From: Lachnospiraceae bacterium
GTDB lineage: Bacteria; Bacillota; Clostridia; Lachnospirales; Lachnospiraceae
Assembly (NCBI GenBank): GCA_017412265.1
Contig: JAFPYK010000172.1
Coordinates: 1-23,201, forward strand
Reading direction: 5' to 3'
DNA length: 23,201 nucleotides
The notes beneath the pieces are model-generated. The model saw only the letters and a list, made by a program, of their open reading frames with translations, did no database searches and was not told the origin of the DNA. How positions within the stretch are numbered: the stretch's first letter is position 1; every line of letters begins with the position of its first letter. Below, one piece after another: positions 13,201-21,102 of this stretch. The translations under genes were made by a program, and so were the position numbers.

Positions 13201-15165
13201 TCATTCACGAACCGCCTGGATGAGTTCGTCCGCGTACGGTGAGTCCTTGCGGACAAATACGGGCGGCCTGCCGATCGGGGCAAAGACGCTGTGGCGTCCT
13301 CCGTCGTATGAATCTCCTGTATACAGGTGAATCCACTGATCCTCCGGCAGATAGACCTCGCGGTAGACGGCCTTTTCTTCGATCACCGGAGCGACCAGCA
13401 GGTCGCGCCCGAGGAGATATTCAAACATCTCATCGTAAGCCGGCTCCTCGTCATAGTGATAGAACAGCGGACGCATGACCGGGATACCGTCTTCCTGCGC
13501 CTCACGGATGCAGTCCTTCAGATAATGCTTCAGGTTCCGGTGCGCGCGGGCCATCCGGCTGAGCTGAGTTAAGAGGGCCGGGCTGTCATCAAACTGGACA
13601 TTGTTCATCGGCTGGTTGCCCTCGTGCGTGCGGAACACCGGTGAAAATGCATTCATCTCCTCCCAGCGCTGCAGCAGCTCTTCACTTCGCTTCATCTGGA
13701 ACATGGTCGTATAGCCGCCTACATCGGAATGCGCATACGGATAGCCGCTGAGCCCGAGAGACAGCGTGGCAGGGATCACCGCCGCAAGCCCGTCATCCAG
13801 GGACCAGTCTACATGCTGGTCACCGGTCCACATCATGACCGACTGGCGGATCGTGTCCGTGAATCCGGCCCGCGTGAAGAAGAAGATCTCTCCGGCCTTG
13901 CCGCACTCTTCCACTGCCTCGCGGTTGCATTTCGCCCAAATGGCCGGCCACTCGTTATGGACCTGATAAGGGTCGGATCCGTCATAGAGCACACAGTCCA
14001 CCGGCAGATATTCGCCGAAATCCGCCATCCAGCCGGAGAGCCCCAAGCCGATCATATTCGTCTTGATGACTTCCTTGTACCACCGGTAGGCGTCCGGGTT
14101 CGTGAAATCGATCATCGCGGCAGGGAAGGTCGTGATCTTGACCAGATAATCCTTACCCTCCCGGTCTCTGACACAGTATCCCTTCTGCGAAGCCTCGCGG
14201 TAGAGGTCGCTTTCCAGGGCCATGAAAGGATTGATGTACCCGAGGAAACGGATGCCCTCTTCCTTCCACTCTGCGATCTTCTCATCCAGCCCGGGATAGA
14301 GCTCCTCGTCCCATTTCCAGCTCCACATTACCTGATAGCCGAAGCCCGTACGGCTGCAGCCGCACCAGTCCTGAGACCAGATGCCGCAGATCGGGACGCC
14401 TGCTTCACGTGCGCGGGCAATCTTCTCCTCAATCCGCGCGGTGCCTTCCTGTACTGCCAGAATCGCGCCGTCGAAGATCCAGTCCGGCAGGTCCTTCGGA
14501 GTGCCGAGGACCCCGGCGAGCTTCCTCGAAAGCTCCGGGAAGCTCTCCGCGTGCCCGATGTGAAGCACAGGCTCCTCATTGAACATCAGGGCCGTCGTAT
14601 TCTCCTTGCGGAAATCAAACTCACAGTAGGACGTCACATCCGCGTGGATAAAATATCTCTTCGAAGAGACATAGGTCGGCTGTACATAGTAGGACTCATA
14701 TTCCCCGAAGGGAAGAATATGCTTCGGCTGCGGGCCGAAGATCTTGCCGCGGATGATCTTCTTGCTGATCCGGCTGGCATTCTGGTGCTCTGCCACCCAG
14801 ATGCGGACCTTTTCGCCCTTGAGATTGAACTTCGAGTAAGTCTCGCCGCACCCGTAGAAACGCTCCGACGCGTCAGAGGGAAGCACCAGTGTGTAGCGAA
14901 GGAACTTCTTCTCCGGGGTGACAGAAAGTGCAATCCGGTACATACCGTCGCCCTCACTGGTGAAATCCAGTGTGCAGACAGTGCCGGACGGATCGGAATA
15001 ATACAGTCTGGCAGAGGTTTCGCCGGATTCTTCCGCACTAAGTATCAGCGGGCATCGTTTGTTCGTCTTCTGCTTATAGACAAAGCTCCCGCGGCTCATC
15101 GTGAACCGGTTCGTGCCTTCCTCGACGATTACCTGGATCTGCCGGATCCATTCCATGTCAATCAT
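13201..15165 (-). CDS. GH31 alpha-glycosidase, YihQ (sulfoquinovosidase)-like subfamily
   Basis: A 654-residue cytosolic retaining alpha-glycosidase with no signal peptide. An N-terminal beta-sandwich (FYGCGETYSKFNL near 103-115) is followed by the (beta/alpha)8 barrel. GWMADFGEYLP (378-388) contains nucleophile D382 and TGDQHVDWSLDDG (447-459) contains acid/base D449. The protein follows E. coli YihQ with a constant offset of 23 residues. YihQ substrate residues Q262, Q288, W304 and Y508 correspond to Q239, Q265, W281 and Y485, all conserved. YihQ R301, which binds the sulfonate, is Q278 here. So the fold and mechanism are clear, but the substrate may be an ordinary alpha-glucoside rather than sulfoquinovoside. 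AGAGGATAAC precedes the ATG at 15165. The gene lies 60 bases after aminopeptidase C; no sulfosugar genes are in the window. Confidence 0.92.
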   Translation of the reverse strand: MIDMEWIRQIQVIVEEGTNRFTMSRGSFVYKQKTNKRCPLILSAEESGETSARLYYSDPSGTVCTLDFTSEGDGMYRIALSVTPEKKFLRYTLVLPSDASERFYGCGETYSKFNLKGEKVRIWVAEHQNASRISKKIIRGKIFGPQPKHILPFGEYESYYVQPTYVSSKRYFIHADVTSYCEFDFRKENTTALMFNEEPVLHIGHAESFPELSRKLAGVLGTPKDLPDWIFDGAILAVQEGTARIEEKIARAREAGVPICGIWSQDWCGCSRTGFGYQVMWSWKWDEELYPGLDEKIAEWKEEGIRFLGYINPFMALESDLYREASQKGYCVRDREGKDYLVKITTFPAAMIDFTNPDAYRWYKEVIKTNMIGLGLSGWMADFGEYLPVDCVLYDGSDPYQVHNEWPAIWAKCNREAVEECGKAGEIFFFTRAGFTDTIRQSVMMWTGDQHVDWSLDDGLAAVIPATLSLGLSGYPYAHSDVGGYTTMFQMKRSEELLQRWEEMNAFSPVFRTHEGNQPMNNVQFDDSPALLTQLSRMARAHRNLKHYLKDCIREAQEDGIPVMRPLFYHYDEEPAYDEMFEYLLGRDLLVAPVIEEKAVYREVYLPEDQWIHLYTGDSYDGGRHSVFAPIGRPPVFVRKDSPYADELIQAVRE

Positions 15166-15181
15166 GTTATCCTCTCGATCT

Positions 15182-15201
15182 GAAGCAGAAGAAACTGCTT
15201 C
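15182..15201 (-). repeat. Small hairpin between aminopeptidase C and GH31 genes
   Basis: GAAGCAG (15182-15188) and CTGCTTC (15195-15201) form a 7-bp stem with a 6-base loop in the 60-base gap. There is no T-run after it on the minus strand, so it is not a typical terminator. It may be only an incidental or mRNA-stabilising structure. Confidence 0.35.
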
Positions 15202-15225
15202 GCGGGCTTTCGGTCCCGTCCCGTG

Positions 15226-16566
15226 TTATAAGGCAAGGCTTCCCATCGGATCCCAGGGCTTTAAGACTACCGGCTCCTGGTCAAATGCTTCGGCCTGCTC
15301 CTTCGTGAGATATCTGCGGTGCAGAAGGATCTGGTAAGAGAACTCTCCGAACCACGCGTCATCCATAATGAAATAGCCCTTGTGGCCGACTTCGTCGCCC
15401 CAGCTGTTCTCCACTTTCCAGCGGATCGCACGCCCTTCTTCATCGAGGTCCACTCCGGTGATCACCATCGCGTGCGTCATCATGCTGTCACCGTAGTTGA
15501 GCCTGTCCGCCTTGGTCATACCGAAGACTGTATCGAACAGAAGCCCGGGCTGCAGCGCATCCATGGTCAGATAGCCGCCCTTGCGGTCAGAGAACTGCCC
15601 GACGTCGCTGCCGAACCAGACCGGATGATTGTCCTTGAGCATGCGGATGGTGATATCACGCAGCTCGTCCATGTGAAGATTCAGGTACTTCACCGGATAG
15701 CGCCCACCGGCAACATTGCCCAGATACTGGACCGTATACGTCTTGCCGAAGGGCTTGTCCGCGGTCGGGGCATTGATGACCGTCACATAATCATCCAGAT
15801 CCCAGCCGACGTACTGCTCGAAGAATTCCTGAGGAGTGATCCCGGAGACGCGAACGAAGTTGTTATCCTTGTCGCGGGTCTCCCAGGTGAAACGCATCGG
15901 AGGCTGTCCCAGGCAGATGCAGAGAATCCGGTAGATGGTCTTCATCATCTCATCCTTCGCGGCGCGAAGCTCCTCCACGCCCTCTCCGCTCTCGTGTCTG
16001 CGGCGAAGCACCGAGGCATATTCTCTCAGCTTCTTGGTCAGATAGCTGTTCATCTCACGGGTCATGGACGAGACGGCCGTCTCCGGCATCACGTCCTTCG
16101 GAACGACGCCGTACTTCGCGGTCAGGCTGCGGAACATATCCCACTGGCCGCCGTCGCCGATCGGATCCCGAAGCAGATAGGATACAACGCGCCCGTCAAC
16201 CGGCTCGTCGATGGTTGCGATCATATTCTCCAGGAAATAATTCGACTTCTCCAGTTTATCCCAGAACAGCGGATAGCTCTGGCTGAGCTCAAAATCCTCA
16301 AGGTTGAGCTTCTCCATCACCTGAAGCCGCATCACATTGTAGGACGCGAACATCCAGCACCTGCCGGACTGCTTCTGGTTGCACACCTTGCCCGCATCCA
16401 CTTCCACGGAGAAAGCGTTGTGGTTGTTCCTCGGCGCATACACATTCTTCGCGGCCTGGTTCACACCGGAAGAGGTGACCGCGTTCATGGCGACAAGGTT
16501 GGCGTGTTTCCCTGCAAATGCATGATCAAATACCGCAAGGTCCGACATCGTAATCTCTTTTTTCAT
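15226..16566 (-). CDS. pepC: Aminopeptidase C (C1B cysteine peptidase, bleomycin hydrolase family)
   Basis: A 446-residue cytosolic papain-fold aminopeptidase that removes N-terminal residues from short peptides; family members are homohexamers. The active site is readable: oxyanion Q64 and catalytic C70 in NQKQSGRCWMFA (63-74), histidine H365 in THAMVITGVD (364-373) and asparagine N387 in VENSWGDE (385-392). Length is normal for PepC (about 445). The C-terminus (MGSLAL) would form the tail that restricts the enzyme to aminopeptidase action. The start at 16566 has AAAGGGAG upstream. The gene diverges from glycerate kinase. GH31 glycosidase follows after 60 bases and may be co-transcribed. Confidence 0.96.
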   Translation of the reverse strand: MKKEITMSDLAVFDHAFAGKHANLVAMNAVTSSGVNQAAKNVYAPRNNHNAFSVEVDAGKVCNQKQSGRCWMFASYNVMRLQVMEKLNLEDFELSQSYPLFWDKLEKSNYFLENMIATIDEPVDGRVVSYLLRDPIGDGGQWDMFRSLTAKYGVVPKDVMPETAVSSMTREMNSYLTKKLREYASVLRRRHESGEGVEELRAAKDEMMKTIYRILCICLGQPPMRFTWETRDKDNNFVRVSGITPQEFFEQYVGWDLDDYVTVINAPTADKPFGKTYTVQYLGNVAGGRYPVKYLNLHMDELRDITIRMLKDNHPVWFGSDVGQFSDRKGGYLTMDALQPGLLFDTVFGMTKADRLNYGDSMMTHAMVITGVDLDEEGRAIRWKVENSWGDEVGHKGYFIMDDAWFGEFSYQILLHRRYLTKEQAEAFDQEPVVLKPWDPMGSLAL

Positions 16567-16602
16567 AACTGACTCCCTTTCTGTGTCCAGATATTGCTAT
16601 TA

Positions 16603-16631
16603 TCGCTCAAAGTGCCGGTTTCGTCCAGTCT
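16603..16631 (-). promoter_or_regulatory. Candidate promoter of pepC
   Basis: Minus strand: TGGACG as -35, 17-base spacer, GATAAT as -10, in the region about 35-65 bases before the pepC ATG. The -35 matches 4 of 6 and the -10 matches 5 of 6. Coordinates are approximate to one or two bases. Confidence 0.45.
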
Positions 16632-16659
16632 TTCCCATGAAAGATTCCATGAAGAATTC

Positions 16660-16688
16660 TTGATTTCATCTATCTGTTGGATTATACT
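16660..16688 (+). promoter_or_regulatory. Promoter of the glycerate kinase gene
   Basis: Plus strand: -35 TTGATT (16660-16665), 17-base spacer, -10 TATACT (16683-16688). It is followed by AAAGGA and the ATG at 16727. The palindrome AAGAATTCTT (16652-16661) overlaps the first two bases of the -35 box. Confidence 0.72.
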
Positions 16689-16726
16689 TGAAATAACAAA
16701 AACCTGCTCGAAAGGAATTGAATACT

Positions 16727-17965
16727 ATGTATCAGAATATGCGAAATGACTGCGATCAGATTGTGCGTGCGGCGATTAACAAAGTGAAACCGGATGAGGC
16801 CGTAAAACGCGCCCTGGAGGGCAAGACCTATCCCGGCAAGGTCATCCTGGTAGCGGTCGGCAAGGCCGGCTGGCAGATGGCCAAGGCTGCACATGACGTG
16901 CTCGGCGACCGGATTGACGACGGTATCGTCATCACCAAGTACGATCATGTCCTGGCACCCATCCCGGGGATTACCTGCTGTGAAGCCGGACATCCCGTAC
17001 CGGATGAGAATTCCTTTGGCGCGACCCAGAAAGCGATCGATCTGGTCGATGACCTGAAGCCCGAGGACACCGTTCTCTTCCTGCTCTCCGGCGGCGGCAG
17101 CGCTCTCTTCGAGAAGCCTCTGATCCCCGCGGAGGAACTGCAGGACGTCACCTCCCAGCTTCTGGCCTGCGGCGCGAACATCGTCGAGATGAACACGATC
17201 CGCAAGCGCCTCTCCGGCGTGAAGGGCGGACGTTTTGCACAGCTGTGCGCGCCTGCTCATGTGGAAGCGGTCATCCTGTCCGATATCGTCGGCGACCCGC
17301 TTGACATGATTGCATCCGGCCCTGCCTGCCCGGACAGCACGACCCGGCCCGATGCTCTGGCGATCATCCAGAAGTACGGCCTGAAGCTCTCTCCTCAGGC
17401 GCTCGGCCTGATGGACATCGAGACGCCGAAGGAGCTCAACAACGTGTCGACACAGATCACCGGAAGCGTGCGTGAGCTCTGCCGTGCCGCGGAGGAAGTC
17501 TGCAAGGAGCTCGGATACGAGCCCATCCTTCTGACGGACCAGCTTGTCTGCGTCGCAAGAGAGGCAGGATCCTTCCTCGGATCCATGCTCCGCACCTACT
17601 ATAACAGCGGCAGGAACCTGGCCTTCATCGCCGGCGGCGAGACCGTCGTCAACATTACCGGCAAGGGCCTCGGCGGACGCAACCAGGAGCTCGCATTTGC
17701 GGCGGCAGACCTGATTGACGGCCTGGAAGGCACCGCTGTCTTCAGTGTCGGCAGTGACGGAACGGACGGCCCGACCGATGCGGCCGGCGGCTACACCGAC
17801 GGTGATACCGCTTCCGAGCTTCGCGCCCTTGGCCTCAAGGTCTACGACGTGCTGCAGGACAACGATTCCTATCACGCCCTGAAGAAGACCGGCGGCCTGA
17901 TCATGACCGGTCCGACCGGAACCAACGTCAACGACGTTGCGGTTGCCCTGTTAAGAGCGAAATAA
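16727..17965 (+). CDS. Glycerate 2-kinase (GckA/MOFRL family)
   Basis: A 412-residue cytosolic kinase that phosphorylates D-glycerate to 2-phosphoglycerate, feeding lower glycolysis. It has VAVGKAGWQMAKAA (42-55) near the N-terminus, with K46 as the expected catalytic/binding lysine. LLSGGGSALFEKP (119-131) is the glycine-rich phosphate loop and MNTIRKRLSGVKGGRFA lies in the middle. The C-terminal MOFRL domain has GKGLGGRNQELAFAAA and SVGSDGTDGPTDAAGGYTDG, both strong family signatures. The ATG at 16727 is preferred because AAAGGA lies 10 bases ahead; an in-frame TTG at 16718 is too close to it. It is monocistronic, with its own promoter and a bidirectional terminator. Codon use looks like its neighbours, with no sign of transfer. 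Confidence 0.94.
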   Translation: MYQNMRNDCDQIVRAAINKVKPDEAVKRALEGKTYPGKVILVAVGKAGWQMAKAAHDVLGDRIDDGIVITKYDHVLAPIPGITCCEAGHPVPDENSFGATQKAIDLVDDLKPEDTVLFLLSGGGSALFEKPLIPAEELQDVTSQLLACGANIVEMNTIRKRLSGVKGGRFAQLCAPAHVEAVILSDIVGDPLDMIASGPACPDSTTRPDALAIIQKYGLKLSPQALGLMDIETPKELNNVSTQITGSVRELCRAAEEVCKELGYEPILLTDQLVCVAREAGSFLGSMLRTYYNSGRNLAFIAGGETVVNITGKGLGGRNQELAFAAADLIDGLEGTAVFSVGSDGTDGPTDAAGGYTDGDTASELRALGLKVYDVLQDNDSYHALKKTGGLIMTGPTGTNVNDVAVALLRAK

Positions 17966-17980
17966 TTCTTCTTTCCCCTG

Positions 17981-18028
17981 AAAAGGAGCCGATGAGTTCT
18001 TCGGAACTCACCGACTCCTTTTCTATTT
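17981..18028. terminator. Bidirectional intrinsic terminator between glycerate kinase and DUF3267 genes
   Basis: Two 19-base arms (17981-17999 and 18004-18022) pair with two mismatches around a TTCG tetraloop. The plus strand continues TTTTCTATTTTA. The minus strand ends in TTTT from the outer arm. It lies between convergent genes. Confidence 0.88.
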
Positions 18029-18045
18029 TATGATGTCAGATGCAA

Positions 18046-18651
18046 TTATTCGCTCTCTTCGCTTACTCCGGGCATATACCAGTACGAATGGATGCCGCTC
18101 ATATACGTCAGGCTGCCCTTCGGCATCTGCGTCAGCGCGTGATAGACATTGATATAATCTCCCGCGCCGGCCGCCAGGTTGCCCGCCGCGAACATTGCCA
18201 GCAGAATCTCCTGGGGGAAGAAGAAAAAGAGGATGTAAGGCACGAGGCCCAGGACGATGTTCGGCAGGAGCGACATGAGCACGAAGCGCCCCTTTGTCAT
18301 CGACTCATCTCCTACGACAAATGCGAGTCCCTTCTTCAGATAGGTGTAGAACTGGACGTCACCTTTGAACATCGTCGCGTGCAGAAACTCGTGAACAGGA
18401 ATCACAATAATCTCCGCGACGAGCAGGATCAGCAGCTTCCCAAGCCCGATCTCGAACCGGTTAAAGTGCGATAAGAAGACCCTGCCAGCGGGGATCATGA
18501 GCACGATAAAGATGCCGATCGCCAGCGCGTTCGCGACGAGGCTTAACTTTTTCAGGTCGTCGAACTCCTTGAACTGATGAGAGCCCGGCACTTCCCTCTT
18601 CGGCAGCTTCTCCATATCTCCGTCAAATTCCTTCTTAAATGTCAGATGCAT
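18046..18651 (-). CDS. DUF3267 domain-containing putative membrane metalloprotease
   Basis: A 201-residue membrane protein with about four hydrophobic helices (roughly 36-58, 72-95, 122-145, 147-166). PVHEFLHATMF (85-95) contains an HExxH motif: H87, E88 and H91, zinc ligands in the site-2-protease-like DUF3267 group. GNLAAGAGDYINVY (157-170) supplies a downstream aspartate (D165), as in this group. That would make it an intramembrane or membrane-associated zinc peptidase, but no substrate is known. The ribosome binding site is GGGAGGAAACAT. It lies 61 bases after the serine dehydratase gene, with no clear terminator in the gap, so it may be the last gene of that operon. Confidence 0.85.
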   Translation of the reverse strand: MHLTFKKEFDGDMEKLPKREVPGSHQFKEFDDLKKLSLVANALAIGIFIVLMIPAGRVFLSHFNRFEIGLGKLLILLVAEIIVIPVHEFLHATMFKGDVQFYTYLKKGLAFVVGDESMTKGRFVLMSLLPNIVLGLVPYILFFFFPQEILLAMFAAGNLAAGAGDYINVYHALTQMPKGSLTYMSGIHSYWYMPGVSEESE

Positions 18652-18713
18652 ATGTTTCCTCCCAAATCCGGATCTGCCGGCCCGGGCACGATGCGTCCGT
18701 CCGTCTGCTCCGG

Positions 18714-19934
18714 TTATTCTTCTGATTCTTCCGGACCGTGCGTCCTCTCATACATCACAGCAAGCCCGCCGTGCGAGGTCTCACGGTATTTCTCATTCAG
18801 GTCAAGCCCGGTCTGGTACATGGTCCCGATCACCTCGTCAAATGAGATCTTTCGGGTCTCATACAGGAACCTGGACAGGTTCACGGAGCTGATCGCACGC
18901 ATCGCCGCGACCGCGTTGCGCTCGATGCAGGGAATCTGCACAAGCCCGTCGACAGGGTCGCAGGTCAGGCCGAGGTTATGCTCCATCGCGATCTCCGCCG
19001 CATATTCGATCTGGTCCAGGCTTAAGCCGTACAGGGAAGCCAGCGCTCCCGCAGCCATCGAGCAGGCACTTCCGATCTCCGCCTGACAGCCGCACTCCGC
19101 GCCCGAGATGCTCGCGTTGGTGCGGATGACATTGCCCAGAAGCCCTGCAACCGCAAGCGCGTCGATGATCTCCTCCTCCGGGAATCCCCGGTCATGCTGC
19201 ATATAATAGAAAATGCCCGGAATGACGCCGCAGCTTCCGCAGGTCGGCGCGGTCACCACGATGTGCTCGTCCGCATTTTCCTCACAGGCCGCATAGGCAT
19301 AGGCCGCAATCACGCGGTTCATGGTCACCTCCGGCGGCTCGTTGTAGCATCGCTTCTCATACAGGAGCTTTGCTTTCCGCGCAAGGTGCAGGCCGCCTGG
19401 CAGGATGCCTTCGGCCCGCAGCCCGCGCTCCACCGACACCTGCATCGCATCCCAGACCTGGTGAAGGATGCCTCGCAGCCCTTCACCCTCCCGGAGATAG
19501 ATAAACTCCGTCAGGCTCAGATTCTCGCGCCTGCAGGAATCCATCATCTGCGTGAAGTTCTCCTCCGGATAGATCTCGATGTCTTCGCGCGAATCCTCAT
19601 CTTCGAACCGGATCGAGCATCCGCCGATGCTGAAGCACCGCACGGCGCGTTCCAGCTGCCCATCCCGCCAGGCTTCAAACAGCATGGTGTTCGGATGCGG
19701 CAGGCCCTCGGATTCCTCGCTCAGACAGATCTCCGCGTCCGGAATCGCGGTCCGGATCGCTTTGCCGGTACCGTGGCCCTTGCCCGTATATGCGAGAGAT
19801 CCGTAGAGCGTGACGCGGATCTTATCTGCATCCGGCACCTCGGATCTGAAACGGACAGCCGCCCGGTAAGGTCCGACCGTGTGAGAACTGGAGGGCCCGT
19901 TACCGATCTTAAATACACTTTGTATACTTCTCAT
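18714..19934 (-). CDS. L-serine ammonia-lyase (serine dehydratase), iron-sulfur type, single chain
   Basis: A 406-residue cytosolic enzyme that converts L-serine to pyruvate and ammonia with a [4Fe-4S] cluster rather than PLP. The beta-domain is at the N-terminus (GNGPSSSHTVGPYRAA, 11-26, and GSLAYTGKGHGT). The alpha-domain follows, with APTCGSCGVIPG (229-240). The three cluster cysteines typical of the family are C291 (GSACSMAAG), C325 (LTCDPVDG) and C336 (IPCIERNA). The fused beta-alpha form resembles E. coli SdaA/SdaB and Legionella LSD, while many Firmicutes use two subunits; the length is a little under the usual 450. The ribosome binding site GGAGAGGATGACAG precedes the ATG. It starts 19 bases after the asparaginase stop. 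Confidence 0.95.
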   Translation of the reverse strand: MRSIQSVFKIGNGPSSSHTVGPYRAAVRFRSEVPDADKIRVTLYGSLAYTGKGHGTGKAIRTAIPDAEICLSEESEGLPHPNTMLFEAWRDGQLERAVRCFSIGGCSIRFEDEDSREDIEIYPEENFTQMMDSCRRENLSLTEFIYLREGEGLRGILHQVWDAMQVSVERGLRAEGILPGGLHLARKAKLLYEKRCYNEPPEVTMNRVIAAYAYAACEENADEHIVVTAPTCGSCGVIPGIFYYMQHDRGFPEEEIIDALAVAGLLGNVIRTNASISGAECGCQAEIGSACSMAAGALASLYGLSLDQIEYAAEIAMEHNLGLTCDPVDGLVQIPCIERNAVAAMRAISSVNLSRFLYETRKISFDEVIGTMYQTGLDLNEKYRETSHGGLAVMYERTHGPEESEE

Positions 19935-19953
19935 CTGTCATCCTCTCCTGCTG

Positions 19954-20955
19954 TCAGCACCCGATCCGGTCATGGTGGACCGGCCGGCAGAACAGATCAC
20001 GAACTTCCTTCGGATCTCCCGTCTGGCCCAGCGCCCACATCAGTTTCGTCACCACGGCCTCGAGTGTCATATTCGACGCCTCGATGACCGGATAGTTCTT
20101 CAGGATCCTCTGGCCTACCTGGTAGACCATAAGGTCACTGCCTTCATAAGGTACCTGCGTCATCATGACCACGGATTTGCCCGAAGAGATCCACATGCGC
20201 AGAATCTCCGCGAACCGTCCGCTGTCACTGCCCGGAAGCCCGCCGGAGCCGAACGTCTGCAGGATCAGCCCGTCGTAATTGCCGGTCAGCCCCTCGAGCG
20301 GTTCGGGGTCCAGCCCCGGAATCAATGTCAGAAGCAGGACGCGTGTGTTAAGCCGGTCATACCAGACCGGGTCCTTCCGCCCGGGACGTTCGTCAAAGTA
20401 CCGGATCAGCTTCCGGTCACGGATGATGGCAGTATCCGGATAGTCGACACTGCTGAAGGCGTTGTAGCTCTTGGTCCGCTCTTTTCTGGCGCGGGTTCCC
20501 AGGATGACCTCGCCGTTAAATACGATATGCACCCCGCAGGAGCTGTCATCCGCGGCATACAGGAAGCTGTCATAGAGATTGCGTCTTGCGTCGGTGTCCT
20601 GAAGCGCGATGGATTTCTGCCCGCCGGTCAGCACGATCGGCTTCGGAGAGTCCTGGATCAGGTAAGACAGGGCCGCGGCCGTATAGGCCATCGTGTCGGT
20701 CCCGTGCGTGATCACGAAGCCGTCATATGCATCATAGTGCTCCTTGAGGCAGCGTGCGATGGTGAGCCAGTGCTCCGGCGTGATGTTGGTGCTGTCCAGG
20801 TTCATCAGCTGAAGCGCGGAGATATCGCAGAGATCCCGCACCTGCGGGATACAGGCAAGCAATGCCTCGGAATCCATGGAAGGCGTCAGGCCCTGGCCGC
20901 TCTCCTGCGAGGCGATCGTTCCGCCGGTTGCCAGAAGTAAAATGTGTTTTTTCAT
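19954..20955 (-). CDS. L-asparaginase (type I-like, cytosolic)
   Basis: A 333-residue amidohydrolase that converts L-asparagine to aspartate and ammonia. LATGGTIAS (8-16) gives the first catalytic threonine (T13). VITHGTDTMAYTAAAL (81-96) gives the second (T86) and D87, and the LTGGQK segment gives the usual lysine. NLDSTNIT (52-59) contains the substrate-binding serine S55. There is no signal peptide, so it is cytosolic. The C-terminal domain follows the family (FGSGGLPG, MTQVPYEG). The ATG at 20955 is preceded by GAGG at slightly long spacing. It leads an operon with serine dehydratase, which fits amino-acid deamination. It diverges from an alanine/glycine symporter. Confidence 0.95.
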   Translation of the reverse strand: MKKHILLLATGGTIASQESGQGLTPSMDSEALLACIPQVRDLCDISALQLMNLDSTNITPEHWLTIARCLKEHYDAYDGFVITHGTDTMAYTAAALSYLIQDSPKPIVLTGGQKSIALQDTDARRNLYDSFLYAADDSSCGVHIVFNGEVILGTRARKERTKSYNAFSSVDYPDTAIIRDRKLIRYFDERPGRKDPVWYDRLNTRVLLLTLIPGLDPEPLEGLTGNYDGLILQTFGSGGLPGSDSGRFAEILRMWISSGKSVVMMTQVPYEGSDLMVYQVGQRILKNYPVIEASNMTLEAVVTKLMWALGQTGDPKEVRDLFCRPVHHDRIGC

Positions 20956-20990
20956 GGGTATTCGAACCTCTGTTGATCAAATCTTCACTT

Positions 20991-21019
20991 ATTATAACTC
21001 AAATGTATTCAGAAAGGAA
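20991..21019 (-). promoter_or_regulatory. Candidate promoter of the asparaginase operon
   Basis: Minus strand: consensus -10 TATAAT (20996-20991). No good -35 is seen 17 bases upstream, which suggests dependence on an activator or a weak promoter. The 8-bp palindrome TTGATCAA (20973-20980) lies just after the predicted start of transcription and is a possible operator. Confidence 0.42.
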
Positions 21020-21047
21020 CAGCCGGAGCCGCTCTTTGAGGAATTGC

Positions 21048-21077
21048 TTGACGAACCGCTCGGCGATCATGCAAAAT
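21048..21077 (+). promoter_or_regulatory. Candidate promoter of the AGCS symporter gene
   Basis: Plus strand: -35 TTGACG (21048-21053), 18-base spacer, -10 CAAAAT (21072-21077), 4 of 6 matches in the -10. It would give a leader of about 20 bases. Confidence 0.33.
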
Positions 21078-21102
21078 AAAAGAAAAATGGGAGGCAACGG
21101 TG

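Noticed and set aside
13729..15183. Long plus-strand open frame (about 484 codons) opposite the GH31 gene
   Set aside because: It is the antisense of a clear glycosidase with intact catalytic motifs. High-GC codon bias of the real gene keeps the opposite frame open. Its product has no recognisable domain.
15319..16572. Long plus-strand open frame (about 417 codons) opposite pepC
   Set aside because: It is wholly antisense to aminopeptidase C, has no ribosome binding site of its own, and its translation shows no family motifs.
16682..17875. Long minus-strand open frame (about 397 codons) opposite the glycerate kinase gene
   Set aside because: It is antisense to a gene with strong glycerate kinase/MOFRL signatures and has a composition typical of shadow frames.
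21009..21079. Possible short plus-strand peptide ending FRKEQPEPLFEELLDEPLGDHAK before the AGCS gene
   Set aside because: The composition looks protein-like, but there is no usable start codon and ribosome binding site close by, and the stretch overlaps the divergent promoter region. I keep it only as a weak possibility of a gene remnant.
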